Made by a program: the position numbers and the translations under genes. The notes under the pieces were generated by a model. That model did no database searches and was not told the DNA's origin. It worked only from the letters and a program-made list of their open reading frames with translations. From NCBI GenBank assembly GCA_004556565.1, contig SFGN01000102.1:1-6828 (forward strand): a stretch of 6,828 nt of DNA, written 5' to 3'. The first letter of the stretch is position 1, and every line of letters starts with the position of its first letter. This DNA is from Lachnospiraceae bacterium (GTDB taxonomy: Bacteria; Bacillota_A; Clostridia; Lachnospirales; Lachnospiraceae). Below, piece after piece: positions 5,486 to 6,828 of this stretch.

Positions 5486-5516
5486 GCCAGGTATCAGAGA
5501 TGGTATCTGGCTTTTT
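5486..5516 (+). terminator. R2 right-end hairpin: + strand terminator
   Basis: GCCAGGTA (5486-5493) pairs with TATCTGGC (5504-5511), with one G-U, and is followed by TTTTT. Compared with R1, one A-U pair has become G-U, keeping the stem. It faces the 3' end of the NDT-like gene on the opposite strand. Confidence 0.74.
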
Positions 5517-5659
5517 GGGTATCTGTCTCTGACTAACGTTTTAAAAACTATTTACCAGACTTAGTAAACAGAATGTTACAAACGCTTGGCTCTCATTACT
5601 CCTCACCACGCTTCGGCAATCACCTAAATATATGTAACAAGCATAATTTCAACAGATTA
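5517..5659. other. Intergenic stretch with no recognised gene
   Basis: No credible coding frame is seen. The only structure is a widely spaced 7-bp inverted repeat, TGTTACA (5574-5580) and TGTAACA (5633-5639). There is no T run after it, so it does not look like a terminator of the NDT-like gene. Confidence 0.4.
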
Positions 5660-6616
5660 TTATTTTTCGTCTAAATCACCGACAACAAATTTGCTCTTAG
5701 CAATTATTTTATCAATCGACATCACAATTCTCTGTGTATTGTCTACATAGGTTGACAGATCCTCCACCACAAAGCGTATTGCCTGATTCATGGAGCGTTC
5801 AATTCCAAGGTTACCATTCATAGAATCTTTTAATTCTTCTACCGAAACATTACTTTCTGTTATTGAAACTTTCATCTCTTTTAAAGAACATAAATATTCT
5901 ATCAATGATTCTTGATTTCCTTCTTGATTTGCATATTTATTTTCTAGCAACCCCAAAGTATTATTTTCTACTTCATCCCATAATTTTTCAATAGTTTGAT
6001 TGTGGATTCTTAATTTTGTTGCAAATTCAGTGATATATCCTGCAGCTTTTTTAGATTCCTTACGAACAAAAGACGCCACACCATTTCCACCGTTTTGATT
6101 AACACGATCTATCTCAGCAGCACTTTTCGATATTCCGCCTGACATAATTTCCATTTCATCTTTAAGGCTATCGATTTCTTCTGAAAGCAAGTTAGCATTT
6201 TCCTCTATCTCAGCCAAAAAATCTAAAAATCCTTTATCAGTATCATCTTCCAATTCTATCGCTTTTTCTTGAAATTGGTTTGTATTTTCAAGACCTGCCA
6301 ATGTCATAAAATCTTTCACCGGATTGCTATATGATACGGTTCCATTAACTGCCCCATCCATATTAACCTTGAGATACTCAATCAATTCGGCAAATTTTTT
6401 AAAATGTGTAGAATAGTCTTTTGCTCTATACTGTTTCAAATCAAAAGGCAATTTAGATAAATCATCTTTTGTAATTACAATCGTCTTTTTATTAAATGTA
6501 TGGGCAATACCTAATTCATACATTACATTCGGATTCAATCCTGTCAAATCAGCTATAACTACATCCGCTTTATAAATCGGTTCTATAATATCTCTCAATA
6601 TATTTGGCTCAATCAC
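5660..6616 (-). pseudogene. Nucleoside 2-deoxyribosyltransferase-like (NDT/TIR-like) effector, N-terminus lost
   Basis: The first 70 residues contain the second half of an NDT-like Rossmann domain: ADVVIADLTGLNPNVMYELG (Asp23 and the putative catalytic Glu34), then KKTIVITKDD and PFDLKQYRAKDY. This family cleaves or exchanges the N-glycosidic bond of nucleotides; relatives serve as NAD- or nucleotide-depleting effectors in anti-phage systems. The remaining 240 residues are predominantly charged helix, likely coiled coil, with no membrane segment. Family members normally begin about 45 residues earlier with a CFVIMPF-type first strand. That part is missing, replaced by ISL3 sequence. The only start available is GTG (6614-6616), overlapping the ISL3 stop and lacking a ribosome site, so I call it a broken gene despite a clean 318-codon frame. 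Translation from that GTG by coupling cannot be excluded. R2 follows it. Confidence 0.72.
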
Positions 6617-6828
6617 AAATTTTGTGGGATTTAGGATTCCGCTCGTAGCTACGACGGCTCATATCGAATAGTTTCAGAAAGAAATATTCGTCATCAGGAT
6701 ATTCGTATCCCTGTCTGCAAAGAGTCTTGAACATGCTCGATAAAGTCATAAACGACCTGCTTCTTCTTGCCACCGGCGATCCATAGGATATGACCTGTCT
6801 CCATGTCAATGATGTGTGTTGCATAGCG
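6609..6828 (-). pseudogene. ISL3-family transposase remnant with internal deletion (continues past window)
   Basis: From the window edge the frame reads RYATHIIDMETGHILWIAGG and KKKQVVYDFIEHV (6828-6730), matching the central catalytic part of ISL3 transposases around the conserved Asp in IIDMETG. At about 6730-6735 it jumps, in a different frame, to the family's C-terminus: MFKTLCRQGYEYPDDEYFF, then RRSYERNPKSHKICD and a TGA at 6609-6611. The expected long stretch carrying the later catalytic residues is missing. The element's 3' non-coding end and inverted repeat are also missing, since NDT-like coding sequence begins within about ten bases of the stop. It cannot encode an active enzyme. 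The 5' part lies outside the window. The family assignment is from remembered ISL3 patterns and is fairly secure. Confidence 0.78.

Larger units (their letters stand above)
5300..5516. repeat. Structured intergenic repeat R2 (long copy)
   Basis: It shares with R1 the left hairpin containing TCCTGAGAGG (5322-5331), the heptamer GCGAAAC (5383-5389) and the 43-base right block (5473-5515). Two stretches are longer than in R1: about 50 bases between the left hairpin and GCGAAAC, and over 80 bases between GCGAAAC and the right block, the latter holding a large stem-loop. Differences in the hairpins largely preserve pairing, which points to selection on structure. R2 sits between the end of the NDT-like gene and the start of ptuA; R1 sits at the far end of the same operon. 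A small open frame on the - strand inside it is not credible as a gene. Confidence 0.72.

Noticed and set aside
5300..5516. R1 and R2 as CRISPR repeats or a type III toxin-antitoxin RNA array
   Set aside because: There are only two copies, more than 2 kb apart, with genes between them and no tandem short repeat-spacer pattern.
5574..5639. TGTTACA/TGTAACA inverted repeat downstream of the NDT-like gene
   Set aside because: Seven bases with a 52-base gap and no T run; easily explained by chance in AT-rich DNA.

Overview
The window looks like an accessory, defence-island stretch of a low-GC Firmicute. A gut Clostridia/Lachnospiraceae-type host is the best guess, from the AT-rich codon use, strong AGGAGG-like ribosome sites, a TnpC-only IS66 element, and the style of the LuxR, YkgJ and SWIM proteins. 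No taxonomic marker is present, so this is inference.

Layout on the + strand: positions 2-223 are the C-terminal DNA-binding domain of a LuxR-type regulator cut by the window edge. An IS66-family element (252-1925, with recognisable terminal inverted repeats) follows. Its transposase is dead four times over: an N-terminal deletion, a frameshift, loss of the first catalytic Asp, and an amber codon.

Everything to the right of the IS is on the - strand. Read in the direction of transcription, it starts at the right edge with an internally deleted ISL3-family transposase remnant (6828-6609). This abuts an N-terminally truncated nucleoside-deoxyribosyltransferase-like effector gene (6616-5660). 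Next comes a structured intergenic repeat, called R2 here (5516-5300). Then comes a compact operon: a Septu-type ATPase (PtuA-like, 5235-3988), an HNH nuclease (PtuB-like, 3982-3326) and a small frameshifted third gene (3315-3105). A second, shorter copy of the repeat, R1 (3109-3005), follows. After it come a YkgJ-type cysteine-cluster gene (2920-2417), a decayed SWIM zinc-finger gene (2415-2207) and a strong terminator (2099-2072).

Functionally, PtuA and PtuB are expected to form an anti-phage ATPase-nuclease complex. They are the only defence proteins here that look intact. The truncated NDT-like gene is of a type also used as a defence effector, but it is probably dead. The most unusual feature is the pair R1/R2. 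Both have the same end hairpins, an intrinsic terminator pointing out of each end, and base changes that largely preserve pairing, but different interiors. Together they bracket the Septu operon exactly. I do not recognise this repeat as a named RNA or mobile-element family.
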